From contig NZ_CP097263.1 in NCBI RefSeq assembly GCF_028622115.1, positions 6,324,001 through 6,388,000 of the forward strand: a stretch of DNA of 64,000 bases. The letters run 5' to 3'. Numbering within the stretch: the stretch's first letter is position 1; every line of letters starts with the position of its first letter. Both the position numbers and the translations under genes were made by a program. This DNA comes from Kutzneria chonburiensis. Lineage in GTDB: Bacteria > Actinomycetota > Actinomycetes > Mycobacteriales > Pseudonocardiaceae. The notes beneath the pieces were generated by a model that saw only the letters and a list, made by a program, of their open reading frames with translations, searched no databases and was not told the origin of the DNA. Of this stretch, positions 14,973-24,209 are shown piece by piece.

Positions 14973-15611
14973 CTACCTCCCCACCCTGGTCCACGGCGTC
15001 ACGAGCCGCCCGATCAGCTGCAGCACCAGGTCCGCGACCAGGGCCAGCAGCAGCGTGGCCACGATGCCGGTGACGATCTCGGTGACGAACTGGAGCTGGA
15101 AGCCGTTGGTGAACAGCTGGCCGTAGCCGGCGATGCCGATCAGCGCGCCCACGCTGACCAGGCTGATGTTGGACACCATGGCGACCCGCAGCCCGGCCAC
15201 CACGACCGGGATGGCCAGCGGGAACTCGACACCGAGGAAGCGCTTGAACGGGCGGTAGCCGATGGCCGTGGCCGCCGCGACGATGGTCGGCGGCACCGAC
15301 GACAGCGCGTCGGCGATGGACCGGACCAGCAGGGCGATGGTGTAGACGGTCAGCGTGATGATCACGTTGAGCGGGTCGAGCGTCTTGGTGCTGATCAGCG
15401 CGGGCAGGATGACGATCAGGGCCAGCGACGGGATCGTGTAGAGCAGACCGCTGACCGTCAGCAGGACGGCCCGCGCCGGCCGCCAGCGGCTGGCCGCCCA
15501 GCCCAGCGGGATGGCGATGATCAGCCCGAGCACGACCGGCAGCACCGACAGGTAGACGTGCGTCACCGTGAGGTCGCCGAGCAACCCCAGGTGGTCGAAC
15601 ACCCACGTCAT
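14973..15611 (-). CDS. Osmoprotectant ABC transporter permease 1
   Basis: 212 residues and about five membrane helices. The coupling loop is near TAIGYRPFKRFLGVEFPLAI. It is the partner of the second permease, giving the usual OpuC arrangement of ATPase, permease, permease and binding protein. Its start overlaps the ATPase stop (ATGA). Confidence 0.88.
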   Translation of the reverse strand: MTWVFDHLGLLGDLTVTHVYLSVLPVVLGLIIAIPLGWAASRWRPARAVLLTVSGLLYTIPSLALIVILPALISTKTLDPLNVIITLTVYTIALLVRSIADALSSVPPTIVAAATAIGYRPFKRFLGVEFPLAIPVVVAGLRVAMVSNISLVSVGALIGIAGYGQLFTNGFQLQFVTEIVTGIVATLLLALVADLVLQLIGRLVTPWTRVGR

Positions 15612-16732
15612 TGCGGGACCTCGCCGGCGGTGCGCGCGGCGGCCAGCGCCGCCAGCACGTCCTCGGCGGTCAGCGACCCGACCAGCTCGTTGTCGCCGTT
15701 GATGGCCAGGCCCAGTGCGGCCGGGGAGCTCAGCGCCGCGTCAAGCGCGCTGCGCAGCGAGCCGTGCTCGGTGTCGTACAGCGAGCCGCCGGCGATCACC
15801 AGGTCCGTGTCGATCACCGTCTGGTCGTCCACACCGGACAGACGGTCGGCCGACAGCCAGCCGGCCGGGTGCTTGCGCTCGTCAAGCACGACGACCCAGC
15901 CGTTGACCAGCTTGCGCCGCGCATCGCCCGCGGTGTCGCCGAGCCGCACGCTGGCGATGTCTCCGATGGCCAGGCCGGACGCGGTGAGGAAGCCCAGCGC
16001 CCGGTAACCGCGGTCGCGACCGACGAAGTTGGCCACGAAGTAGTCGGCCGGGCGGGCCAGCAGCTCCGAGGGCTTGTCGTACTGGGCCAAGATGCCCCCG
16101 GTGCGGAACACCGCCACCTTGTCGCCCAGCTTGATCGCCTCGTCGATGTCGTGCGTGACGAACACGATGGTCTTGTCCAGCTCGCCCTGCAACCGCAGCA
16201 ACTCGTTCTGCAGATCCTCGCGGACCACCGGGTCGACCGCGCTGAACGGCTCGTCCATCAGCAGCACCGGCGGGTCCGCCGCCAGCGCCCTGGCCACGCC
16301 GACGCGCTGCTGCTGGCCGCCGGACAGCTGGGCCGGGTAGCGGCCGGCCATGGCGGCCGGCAGACCCACGGTCTCCAGCAGCTCCTCGGCCCGCTTGCGG
16401 GCCTTGGCCCGGCTCCAGCCGGCCAGCACCGGCACGGTCGCGATGTTGTCCAGCACGGTCCGGTGCGGGAACAGTCCGGCCTGCTGGATCACGTAGCCGA
16501 TACCTCGCCGCAGCAGCGGCGGGTCCGACTGGCGCACGTCTTTGCCGTCGACCAGGATGGCGCCCGAGGTGGCGTCGATCATCCGGTTGATCATGCGCAG
16601 GGAGGTCGTCTTCCCGCAGCCCGATGGTCCGACGAACACCGTGATCCGGCCGGGATCCACGGTCAGGTTCAGTTCGTCGACGGCGACGGTGCCATCATCG
16701 AACCGCTTGGTCACGGCCTGGAACTCGATCAC
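15608..16732 (-). CDS. Osmoprotectant ABC transporter ATPase with CBS domains
   Basis: 374 residues from the GTG at 16732, which follows a GGAGGG site; a longer frame to 16810 has no such site. Walker A is GPSGCGKTTS, the signature LSGGQQQR, and Walker B VLLMDEPFSAVD. Residues about 245-370 form a CBS-domain tail, known in OpuA/OpuC ATPases to sense ionic strength or nucleotides. It energises uptake of compatible solutes. It is the first gene of the four-gene operon. Confidence 0.92.
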   Translation of the reverse strand: MIEFQAVTKRFDDGTVAVDELNLTVDPGRITVFVGPSGCGKTTSLRMINRMIDATSGAILVDGKDVRQSDPPLLRRGIGYVIQQAGLFPHRTVLDNIATVPVLAGWSRAKARKRAEELLETVGLPAAMAGRYPAQLSGGQQQRVGVARALAADPPVLLMDEPFSAVDPVVREDLQNELLRLQGELDKTIVFVTHDIDEAIKLGDKVAVFRTGGILAQYDKPSELLARPADYFVANFVGRDRGYRALGFLTASGLAIGDIASVRLGDTAGDARRKLVNGWVVVLDERKHPAGWLSADRLSGVDDQTVIDTDLVIAGGSLYDTEHGSLRSALDAALSSPAALGLAINGDNELVGSLTAEDVLAALAAARTAGEVPQ

Positions 16733-16836
16733 CCCGAGGTCCCTCCGGTCGTTGCGGTAATGCGGGAGACAGTAGCCGCAACACCTGACGGCGGCATTCC
16801 GTTCCAGCATGTGCGAAGCAGTAGGCTTACCCGATT

Positions 16837-18282
16837 GTGACCCCCCTGGACCAGGCCCGAGCCGTTATTTCCGGCCACGGAGCGCGCACCGAGCCGGCAC
16901 GGCGCGTGATCGGCATGCTGTGCGCGGGGCCGCATTCGCTGGCCGAGCTGGTGCGGGAGTCGGCCATGCCACGGCGTGGGGTCGAGGAGTTGCTGTCCGC
17001 GCTGGACGGTGACCTGGTGCGCAACCGTGACACGTACGAGATCCAGCCGTCGGCCAGAACCTCGTACACCGAGGCTTTCACGGTTCCGCCGCGCCGCGAG
17101 CCGGATCTCGCCGTGATCCGATCCGATGTGGACTCAGTGCCGGCGCCACTGGCCGCCCTCGACCACGTGCAGGCCACGCCGGACACCGTGGCGCGGCGGG
17201 CGAAATGGCTGAACGAGCAGTATGAACTGTCCGGACGTACCCTGCTCTGCCTCGGCGACCACGACCTCACCTCGCTCGCGGTGGCCGCGGTCAACCCGGA
17301 CGTGGCGGTGCTCGTGGTCGATCTGGACGACCGCGTGCTGGCCCACATCGACACCCGCGCACGCGAGCGCGGGCTCAACATCCGGTGCCTGCACACGGAT
17401 CTGCGCTTCGGGCTGCCGCCGGCCGTCATCGAATCGTCAGATCTGGTCTTCAGCGACCCGCCTTACACGCCCGAGGGCATGGCGCTGTTCGCCGGCCGCG
17501 GTATCGAGGCGCTGCGCGACACCGCGTCCGGACGGCTGTTGCTGGCCTACGGTTTCAGCGACCGGACGCCCGCGCTGGGCCAGAAGGTGCAGCAGGAGCT
17601 GCTTGGCATCGGGTTGGCGTTCGAGGCGATCCTGCCGGGCTTCCACCGCTTCGACGGCGCACAGGCCATCGGCAGCGCCGCCGACCTGTACGTGTGCCAG
17701 GCGACTTCACGCGGCCGCAAAGCCGCGCAGCGCACCGGCATCTACACCCACGGGCCACAGTCCATCGAAGCCGCGTCCACTGTGGACAAGTCGGCACTGC
17801 TGGCATTCACCGGGGATTCCGTTGTGCAGCAACCCGATTGGACTCAACCGATCACCGGACGTTCGCTCACTGTCGACGCCTCGGCCGATCCCGGCCCGTG
17901 GCTGCTGCGGATTCTGTTGGCGTGCAACGCGGAGAAGCTCTCGGTGTTGGTGCCCAACAACCATCCCGACCTCCGTGACGAGCGCGGACAGAAGTCACTG
18001 TCCACTGTGGTCTCATCGAAGTACCGGCTTCGCTTCCACCGCAGCACTCCCGACGGCAAGCACGCCGTCGTGGTGGCCACGCGCAGCGGGACCGGGCTGC
18101 TGGACCGTGTGCACGGCAAGCTCGGCAACATGCTGCGGGAAGCCATGATCGCCGAGTCCGGCGGCACGTTGACCAAGCGTGAGGCCAAGGAGCTCGTGGC
18201 GGCGAAGATCCCCGGCGAGACCGACCTGCGGCTGATCGACCTGCCGCGACACCGAATCGAGGCGCTCGTCAGTTCTGCCTGA
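16837..18282 (+). CDS. Branched-chain polyamine synthase-like protein with extra C-terminal domain
   Basis: 481 residues. Residues about 10-75 look like a winged helix. Residues about 95-290 resemble the catalytic domain of N4-bis(aminopropyl)spermidine synthase (BpsA, formerly DUF43). LCLGDHDLTSLA stands where I recall GDDDL in thermophile enzymes, and FSDPPYTPEGM is the aminopropyl/methyl-transferase DPPY motif. Residues about 295-481 are an additional domain not found in archaeal BpsA as I remember it. The middle Asp of the acidic motif is His here, so polyamine chemistry is uncertain and a nucleic-acid methyltransferase is an alternative. GTG start. Confidence 0.65.
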   Translation: MTPLDQARAVISGHGARTEPARRVIGMLCAGPHSLAELVRESAMPRRGVEELLSALDGDLVRNRDTYEIQPSARTSYTEAFTVPPRREPDLAVIRSDVDSVPAPLAALDHVQATPDTVARRAKWLNEQYELSGRTLLCLGDHDLTSLAVAAVNPDVAVLVVDLDDRVLAHIDTRARERGLNIRCLHTDLRFGLPPAVIESSDLVFSDPPYTPEGMALFAGRGIEALRDTASGRLLLAYGFSDRTPALGQKVQQELLGIGLAFEAILPGFHRFDGAQAIGSAADLYVCQATSRGRKAAQRTGIYTHGPQSIEAASTVDKSALLAFTGDSVVQQPDWTQPITGRSLTVDASADPGPWLLRILLACNAEKLSVLVPNNHPDLRDERGQKSLSTVVSSKYRLRFHRSTPDGKHAVVVATRSGTGLLDRVHGKLGNMLREAMIAESGGTLTKREAKELVAAKIPGETDLRLIDLPRHRIEALVSSA

Positions 18283-18289
18283 GCGCGTA

Positions 18290-18323
18290 TTTCGGTGTGC
18301 CGCTGAGCGGGACTCGCGGGGGT
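18290..18323. repeat. Half copy of the dispersed convergent-gene repeat
   Basis: TTTCGGTGTGCCGCTGAGCG and the following GGACTCGCGGGGGT match one arm of the 13269-13357 element at about 31 of 34 positions. It lies between two convergent genes and touches the stop codon of the GGDEF-EAL gene. Confidence 0.8.
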
Positions 18324-21300
18324 CAGCCGGCGCGGGGAACGTGTAGCGGGCCGAGCGCCAGCACGGCCCGGAACTCGCGTGGCGGCACCGGGCGGGAGAA
18401 CAGCCAGCCCTGGTAGGCGTCGACACCGACTCCGTGCAGCACATGGAACTGCGTCGCGGTCTCCACGCCCTCGGCGACGCAGCTGCGGCCCATCGCCCGG
18501 GCCATGTCCACCACGGCGCGGGCCACCGCGAAGTCGGACGGGTCGTTGCCGACACCGGACACGAACCGCCGGTCCACCTTGATGATCTGCGCCGGCAGGT
18601 CCTTGAGCCGGGCCAGCGAGGAGTAGCCGGTGCCGAAGTCGTCGACCGCGAACCGGACGCCCTTCTCCACCAGGATGTCCATCTGCTGCATGGTCTTGCA
18701 GGGCAGGTCGACCAGCGCCGTCTCGACCAGCTCCAGCACCACCCGGTCCCACGCGATGCCCGACTCGGCCACGGCGTTGGACACCGCGTCGACGAAGTCC
18801 GGGTCGCCTGGAACAAGTCCGGAAAGGTTTACAGCGACGGCGACGGGCTTGCCGTTCGGCACCGGCCAGGTCGACGCTTCGCGCAGCGCCGTCCGGAGCA
18901 CCCAGCGGTCCAGCTCACGCATCATGTCGCCCTGCTCGGCCACCGGCAGGAAGGCGTCGGGCGCAAGCAAACCACGGTCCGGGTGCGGCCAGCGGACCAG
19001 CGCCTCGGCCGTCTGCACGGTGCCGTCCACGCCGACCACCGGCTGGAAGTGCAGCGTCAGGCCGTCCTTGGCCAGCGCCTCGCGCAGCTGACCCTCCAGG
19101 TGCACCTGCCGGTCGGCCGACGCGATCAACGCCGCCGAGGCCAGCGAGACCCGCCCGGCACCCCGCCGCTTGGCCTCGAACATCGCCGCGTCGGCGAACC
19201 GCAGCAGGTCGGCGCCGTTGGAGCGGGAGCCGTTGGGGATGGCCGCGCCGATCGACGCCGACACCCGGACCAGCTGCCCGTGCACCGGAACCGCCGCCCG
19301 CAGCAGGCTGGCCACCCGCGTGCCCAGCGCCTCAACACCGCCGGCCGCATCGATGTCCTCGCAGATGATCACGTACTCGTCGCCGGACATCCGGGCCGCC
19401 GTGCAGCCGTTGGGCAGCCCGCCCTCCAGCCGCCGGGCCAGCGCCACCAGCAGCTCGTCGCCGGCGTCGTGGCCGAGGGAGTCGTTGACCCGCTTGAAGT
19501 TGTCGATGTCGCAGAACAGCACCGCGATCTTCTCGGCGAGCTCGCCGGCCAGCAGCCGGGTCAGCGTCTCCTTCACCGCGGCGCGGTTGGGCAGTCCGGT
19601 CAGCTCGTCGTGATTGGCCTGGTGCCGCAAGGCTTCCGCGACGCGGCGGCGCTCGGTGATGTCCTGGAACACCACCAGCCAGAACCGGCGGCCGTCGTCC
19701 TGCACGGAGATCGCGATGTGCAGCTCGCAGTAGACCAGCTCGCCGTCCGGGCGGAGCAGGATGCGTTGCGGCACCTTGAATCCGCCCTCACGCTCGGCCG
19801 TCAACCGAGCCGCGGCGGACAGCCAGCCCACCGGCTCGTCCGGGTGCGTGAGACTGCTCGCGGTCATGCCGCGCAGCTGCTCCAGGTCGATGCCGAGCAG
19901 GTCGCACAGCGCGTCGTTGGCGTCGACCAGCCGCTCGGCCTCATCGAACAGGCCGATGCCGACCGGCGTCACGGCGACCAGATCGGTGAACCGCTGGCTG
20001 GACAGCTTCATCCGCGCCTCGGCCGTGCGCTGCGCGGTGACGTCCTGCGCGGTGCCGACCAGCACCGGGCCGGTGCCCTGCACCGAAGCGCCGTGGCAGC
20101 GCAGCACCCGGACCAGCCCGTCCGGCCGGACGATGCGGTGCTCGCACTCCACCGGCTCGCGGTTGATCGCCAGCTGCTGCCACAGCTCGTCGACCCAGCC
20201 GCGGTCGTCCGGGTGCACCAGGCTCATATAACGCTGGTAGGTGGCGCGTTCCTGCTCGTCCACGCCGAGCAGCTCGCGCATCATGCCCGACCAGTTGCAG
20301 TCGTCGGTGCCGGTGTTCCACTCCCAGGTGCCGAGGCTGGCCACGCGCTGCGCGTCGGACAGCCGGCGGCGCTCGTCGCGCAGGTCCCGCTCAAGGGCCC
20401 GCTGCTCGGTGACGTCCTGGATGGTGCCGAGCAGCTGCTCGACCTTGCCGGTCGAGGACAGCTGGGCCCGAGCCCGGCAGATGTACACCCGCTCGTTGAC
20501 GTCGCGGATCTCGACCTCGAGCGGCTCGTCGGTCTGCGCGGTCAGCAGCTTGTCCCGCATCTCGGTGATCAGCTGCTGGTCGTCGGGGTGCACGCCGGGC
20601 ATGAAGGTCTCGTCCGACGACGAGCCGCCGACCAGCTCGTACATCTCCCGCAGCACCTCGCTGCGATAGGTGGAGCCGGTGTTCACGTCCAGCGTCCAGC
20701 TGCCGATGCGGGCCATCCGCTGGGCCTCGACCAGCCGGGCCCGCTCGTGGGCCAGTTCGTCGTTGGTGCGGTTCCGTTCGGTGATGTCCCTGATGTAGCC
20801 GGTGACCAGGCCGATCCGGCCGTCCGCGCCGACCGTGGACTTGGCCTCGCCGCGCAGCCAGCGCACGTCGCCGTCCGGCCGCACGATCCGGTACTCGATG
20901 TCGATCGGCTCGCCGGAGAACTGGTGGTTGCTCCAGTACTCGCGGACCATCTCGACGTCGTCGGGATGCACGATGTCCAGCACGGCCTGCGCGCCCGGCT
21001 CCACCGAGCCGCGCTCGATGCCGAGGATCTCGTAGTGGCTGTCCGACCACACCGTCTTGTTGGTGGCCGGGTCGAACTCCCAGGACGCGATGCCGGCGAC
21101 GTGCTGCACGTCGGTCAGGCGGCGGCGCTCCTCGCGCAGCTCGGCCGCGGCCGAGGCGAGGTCGGAGACGTCGACCAGAACGATGGAATGCAACCCCGTG
21201 TTGGGGATGGGCGTCTGCACCACACGGACGGGCAGCTCGCTGCCGTCCAGGCGACGCAGCCGAAGATCGGGCTCCTGGCCGGCGAACAGGTCGCGCAGGG

Positions 21301-21514
21301 CGGTGCCGCCGAGCCGGTCCGGATCGGTCGCGCCGATCATCGCCGCCGCGGCCGCGTTGGCGTGCATGACCACGCCCTTCGGGTCCACCCGCAGGGTCGG
21401 CGGCTCGGACAGCGTCACGCCGCCCAGCTCGACCGGGCCGCGCCGGACGTTCGGCAGCCGGGCACCACCGAGCGTGACAGGTGCGCTCCCCGCCTGCCCG
21501 CTGCGCTCAGCCAC
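18323..21514 (-). CDS. PAS-GGDEF-EAL cyclic-di-GMP protein
   Basis: About 1063 residues from GTG 21514, chosen because AAGGGCGGAG precedes it. Five PAS-type sensor segments fill residues about 25-640 (repeated HPDD and ITER/VTEQ motifs mark their ends). A GGDEF domain (about 645-805) has SGDEY in place of GGDEF. An EAL domain (about 815-1050) keeps EALVRW and DDFGTGYSSL, so phosphodiesterase activity is likely while cyclase activity is doubtful. No membrane segment is visible, so it is probably a cytosolic sensor. Confidence 0.92.
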   Translation of the reverse strand: MAERSGQAGSAPVTLGGARLPNVRRGPVELGGVTLSEPPTLRVDPKGVVMHANAAAAAMIGATDPDRLGGTALRDLFAGQEPDLRLRRLDGSELPVRVVQTPIPNTGLHSIVLVDVSDLASAAAELREERRRLTDVQHVAGIASWEFDPATNKTVWSDSHYEILGIERGSVEPGAQAVLDIVHPDDVEMVREYWSNHQFSGEPIDIEYRIVRPDGDVRWLRGEAKSTVGADGRIGLVTGYIRDITERNRTNDELAHERARLVEAQRMARIGSWTLDVNTGSTYRSEVLREMYELVGGSSSDETFMPGVHPDDQQLITEMRDKLLTAQTDEPLEVEIRDVNERVYICRARAQLSSTGKVEQLLGTIQDVTEQRALERDLRDERRRLSDAQRVASLGTWEWNTGTDDCNWSGMMRELLGVDEQERATYQRYMSLVHPDDRGWVDELWQQLAINREPVECEHRIVRPDGLVRVLRCHGASVQGTGPVLVGTAQDVTAQRTAEARMKLSSQRFTDLVAVTPVGIGLFDEAERLVDANDALCDLLGIDLEQLRGMTASSLTHPDEPVGWLSAAARLTAEREGGFKVPQRILLRPDGELVYCELHIAISVQDDGRRFWLVVFQDITERRRVAEALRHQANHDELTGLPNRAAVKETLTRLLAGELAEKIAVLFCDIDNFKRVNDSLGHDAGDELLVALARRLEGGLPNGCTAARMSGDEYVIICEDIDAAGGVEALGTRVASLLRAAVPVHGQLVRVSASIGAAIPNGSRSNGADLLRFADAAMFEAKRRGAGRVSLASAALIASADRQVHLEGQLREALAKDGLTLHFQPVVGVDGTVQTAEALVRWPHPDRGLLAPDAFLPVAEQGDMMRELDRWVLRTALREASTWPVPNGKPVAVAVNLSGLVPGDPDFVDAVSNAVAESGIAWDRVVLELVETALVDLPCKTMQQMDILVEKGVRFAVDDFGTGYSSLARLKDLPAQIIKVDRRFVSGVGNDPSDFAVARAVVDMARAMGRSCVAEGVETATQFHVLHGVGVDAYQGWLFSRPVPPREFRAVLALGPLHVPRAG

Positions 21515-21584
21515 GGCTCCGCCCTTCCGCGTCGGCCACCGGGGCGGCATGGGTGGGCCAAGCCGGCGACTGCATCACAGTGCG

Positions 21585-21616
21585 CCGGGGGTGCGTCGGT
21601 CGCGACGCACCCCCGG
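21585..21616 (-). terminator. Hairpin terminator after malic enzyme
   Basis: A perfect 14 bp stem (CCGGGGGTGCGTCG at 21585-21598 and its complement at 21603-21616) with a 4-base loop. It lies 120 bp beyond the malic enzyme stop, and both neighbours are on the minus strand. Confidence 0.7.
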
Positions 21617-21735
21617 GGAGCACCTGACGCCAGCGACGGTATCGCGTCCACCGCCGAACTCACAGCCGTCCCCGCCAATATCCTGGCGACGTATGAAAAA
21701 GCGGATCGGCCGGCCGAGCGGGTCCGCGTCGGCGC

Positions 21736-22926
21736 CTACGCTACTCCATCCGCCGCAGCGGCCGCCGCGACGGCCCGTGCGACCTCGACGGACACCCGCG
21801 GGTCGAGCGCGCTGGGCACGATGTGGTTGACCGACAGCTCGTCCGTGGCGACCTGGAAGATCGCCTCGGCCGCGGCCAGCTTCATGTTCTCGGTGATCCG
21901 CCGGGCCCCCGCGTCCAGCGCGCCGCGGAACACGCCCGGGAACGCCAGCACGTTGTTGATCTGGTTGGGGAAGTCGCTGCGGCCGGTGGCCACCACCGCG
22001 GCGTGGCGCGCGGCGACCGCCGGGTGGATCTCCGGGTCCGGGTTGGACAGCGCGAACACGATGGCCTCCGGGGCCATGGTCGCGATCAGCTCCTCCGGCA
22101 CCGTCGAACCGGACAGTCCGAGGAACACGTCCGCGCCCTTGAGCGCCTCGGCGACGCCGCCGCGCAGGCCCGAGCCGTTGGTACGGCCGGCCAGCTCGCG
22201 CTTGACCGGGTTCAGGTCGGCCCGGTCGACGTGCACGATGCCTCGCGAGTCCAGCACCGTCACCTCGCCGACGCCGCCGGCCAGCAGGATGTTCGCGCAG
22301 GCCACACCGGACGCGCCGGCGCCGGCCACGACCACGCGCAGGTCCGACGGCTTGCGGCCGAGCGCCGTGGTGGCGCCGCGCAGCGCGGCCAGCACCACGA
22401 TCGCGGTGCCGTGCTGGTCGTCATGCATGACCGGGCAGTCCAGCGCCTCGATCAGCTTGGCCTCCAGCTCGAAGCAGCGCGGGGCAGAGATGTCCTCCAG
22501 GTTCACCGCGCCGAACGAGGGGCGCAGGCGGACCAGGGTCTCGACGATCTCGTCGACGTTGGTGGTGCTCAGCACCAGCGGGATGGAGTCGAGCCCGCCG
22601 AACTTCTTGAACAGCGCGGACTTGCCCTCCATCACGGGCAGCGACGCGCTCGGACCGATGTCACCGAGGCCCAGTACCGCGGTCCCGTCGCTGACCACCG
22701 CGACCAGGCGGTGCGCCCAGGTGTACTTCGCGGCCAGCGCGTGGTCCTCGGCGATGGCGCGGCTCACACGGGCCACGCCGGGGGTGTAGGCGATCGAGAG
22801 CGCCTTGGGGTCGGCCAGCGGGGCCGTCACGGCGGTCCCCAGCTTGCCTCCCTCATGGGCGGCGAATATCTCGGTGTCGGTCAGTTCGGTGGCGGATTCG
22901 TTCACAGCGGTCACGGCGTCCCTCAT
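21736..22926 (-). CDS. NAD(P)-dependent malic enzyme
   Basis: 396 residues of the short bacterial malic enzyme type that decarboxylates malate to pyruvate. SIAYTPGVA, the catalytic NVDEIVE region, the metal site VMHDDQHGTA, a Rossmann motif VVVAGAGASGVA and LSNPDPEI are all present. An in-frame GTG at 22914, preceded by AGGGAC, is an alternative start. It feeds carbon between the TCA cycle and pyruvate. Confidence 0.94.
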   Translation of the reverse strand: MRDAVTAVNESATELTDTEIFAAHEGGKLGTAVTAPLADPKALSIAYTPGVARVSRAIAEDHALAAKYTWAHRLVAVVSDGTAVLGLGDIGPSASLPVMEGKSALFKKFGGLDSIPLVLSTTNVDEIVETLVRLRPSFGAVNLEDISAPRCFELEAKLIEALDCPVMHDDQHGTAIVVLAALRGATTALGRKPSDLRVVVAGAGASGVACANILLAGGVGEVTVLDSRGIVHVDRADLNPVKRELAGRTNGSGLRGGVAEALKGADVFLGLSGSTVPEELIATMAPEAIVFALSNPDPEIHPAVAARHAAVVATGRSDFPNQINNVLAFPGVFRGALDAGARRITENMKLAAAEAIFQVATDELSVNHIVPSALDPRVSVEVARAVAAAAAADGVA

Positions 22927-23221
22927 CAGACACGGCGGCGTGGCGGGCGCGCGTGGGGGCGATCGACGCTGTCGCGTCGGTCACTGCGCGTCGTGCGGGT
23001 CGGTCCGAACATCGCGTTCCGGGTGTCGAAACTGTGGTCGGACGACGCTGGGGTTGGCACAGTGTGACAGCCGATCACCGGTCTGTCTGCGGCGGGGATC
23101 ACATTCTTTGCCCAGCTCAGAGGCGGTGTAGCAAGACGACCGTACGAATTGCTTGCACCGACCGGTCAGTTTCCGCAGGCAGTTCGGTTCACGATCGGTC
23201 AAGCGGCTAGCCTGGCCCGCC

Positions 23222-23818
23222 GTGCAGGTTCGCGAGCTCGACATCGAAGGTTCCTGGGAATTCACTCCACCGGCCTTTCCCGACAACCGGGGTCGGTTCG
23301 CCGCACCCTTTCAGGGTGAGGCGTTCGTCACCGCGGTCGGCCATTCGCTGCGGCTGGCCCAGACCAACCACAGCGTGTCCCGCCGCGGCGTCATCCGCGG
23401 CGTGCACTTCGCCGACGTGCCGCCCAGCCAGGCCAAGTACGTCTACTGCCCGGCCGGCGCGCTGCTGGACGTGATCATCGACGTGCGGGTCGGCTCGCCC
23501 ACCTTCGGGCAGTGGACCTCGGTGCGGCTGGACGCCGAGAAGCTCAACTCGGTGTACATCTCCGAGGGCCTGGGCCACGCGTTCGTCGCGCTGGAGGACG
23601 ACACCGCCATCGCCTACATCTGTAGCGAGGGCTACAACCCCGGCGCCGAGCGCGGCATCTCGCCGGTGGACCCGGCGCTGGGGCTGCCGTGGCCGTCGGA
23701 CATCGAGCCGATCCTGTCCGACAAGGACCGCGACGCCCCCACCCTGGCCGAGGCGCAGGCCGCCGGGCTGCTGCCGGTGTACGCCGACTGCCTGGCTTAT
23801 CGGGCAAAGCTCAGCTGA
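23222..23818 (+). CDS. dTDP-4-dehydrorhamnose 3,5-epimerase family protein
   Basis: 198 residues, a cupin of the RmlC family that epimerises dTDP-4-keto-6-deoxy sugars. RRGVIRGVHFADV carries the catalytic His, and ICSEGYNPGAERGI carries the conserved Tyr. GTG 23222 gives the normal family start; the frame is open further upstream without support. No other deoxysugar genes are in the window, so the sugar made is unknown. It overlaps the convergent sodX by 8 bp. Confidence 0.88.
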   Translation: MQVRELDIEGSWEFTPPAFPDNRGRFAAPFQGEAFVTAVGHSLRLAQTNHSVSRRGVIRGVHFADVPPSQAKYVYCPAGALLDVIIDVRVGSPTFGQWTSVRLDAEKLNSVYISEGLGHAFVALEDDTAIAYICSEGYNPGAERGISPVDPALGLPWPSDIEPILSDKDRDAPTLAEAQAAGLLPVYADCLAYRAKLS

Positions 23819-24131
23819 GCCTTTTCGGGCGTGGCCACAGTCGCCACGTGGCCACGCCCAGCACGTCCGCCGGTCCGAGGTCCCTCGAATCCGTCGAACC
23901 GAACTGGTTGTCGCCCACCACGAACCACTGATCGTCCCTCGGTTCCACCGCGCGCTTCACCGACAGCTGTTCCGGCCGCTCACGCCACTTCACCAGCACG
24001 ATCGCGCCGGGCTCGGGTTGCCGGCGCAAGCTCACCAGCAGCACGTCCCCGTCCTTGAGCGTCGGCGCCATCGACGGTCCGCGCACCCGCAGCCGCCGCA
24101 CTGGCCAACGATCTATTCCTTCCGGTGCCAA
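23811..24131 (-). CDS. sodX: Nickel superoxide dismutase maturation protease
   Basis: A 106-residue S26 (signal-peptidase-like) protease that trims the NiSOD precursor so the amino-terminal His can bind nickel. Catalytic Ser20 lies in RGPSMAPTL and Lys59 in SVKRAVEP; no membrane anchor is visible. The start is TTG 24131, supported by an almost ideal GGAGGTGATC ribosome binding site six bases upstream. It is divergent from sodN. Confidence 0.9.
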   Translation of the reverse strand: MAPEGIDRWPVRRLRVRGPSMAPTLKDGDVLLVSLRRQPEPGAIVLVKWRERPEQLSVKRAVEPRDDQWFVVGDNQFGSTDSRDLGPADVLGVATWRLWPRPKRLS

Positions 24132-24151
24132 CGATCACCTCCGCCTGCCCG

Positions 24152-24167
24152 CTCCGGCCGTCCGGAG
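24152..24167. promoter_or_regulatory. Palindrome in the sodX-sodN divergent promoter
   Basis: CTCCGG and CCGGAG flank CCGT, making a perfect 6 bp inverted repeat in the 78 bp between the two genes. It may be an operator. It does not obviously match the nickel-regulator (Nur) box as I remember it. Confidence 0.35.
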
Positions 24168-24209
24168 TAGGGTTCCGCACGTCGGAGCATTCACTGTCAG
24201 GGAGGACCC

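Noticed and set aside
18434-22789. A 1451-codon plus-strand frame across the GGDEF-EAL and malic enzyme genes
   Set aside because: It spans two well-supported minus-strand genes and their terminator, and has no domain-like sequence.
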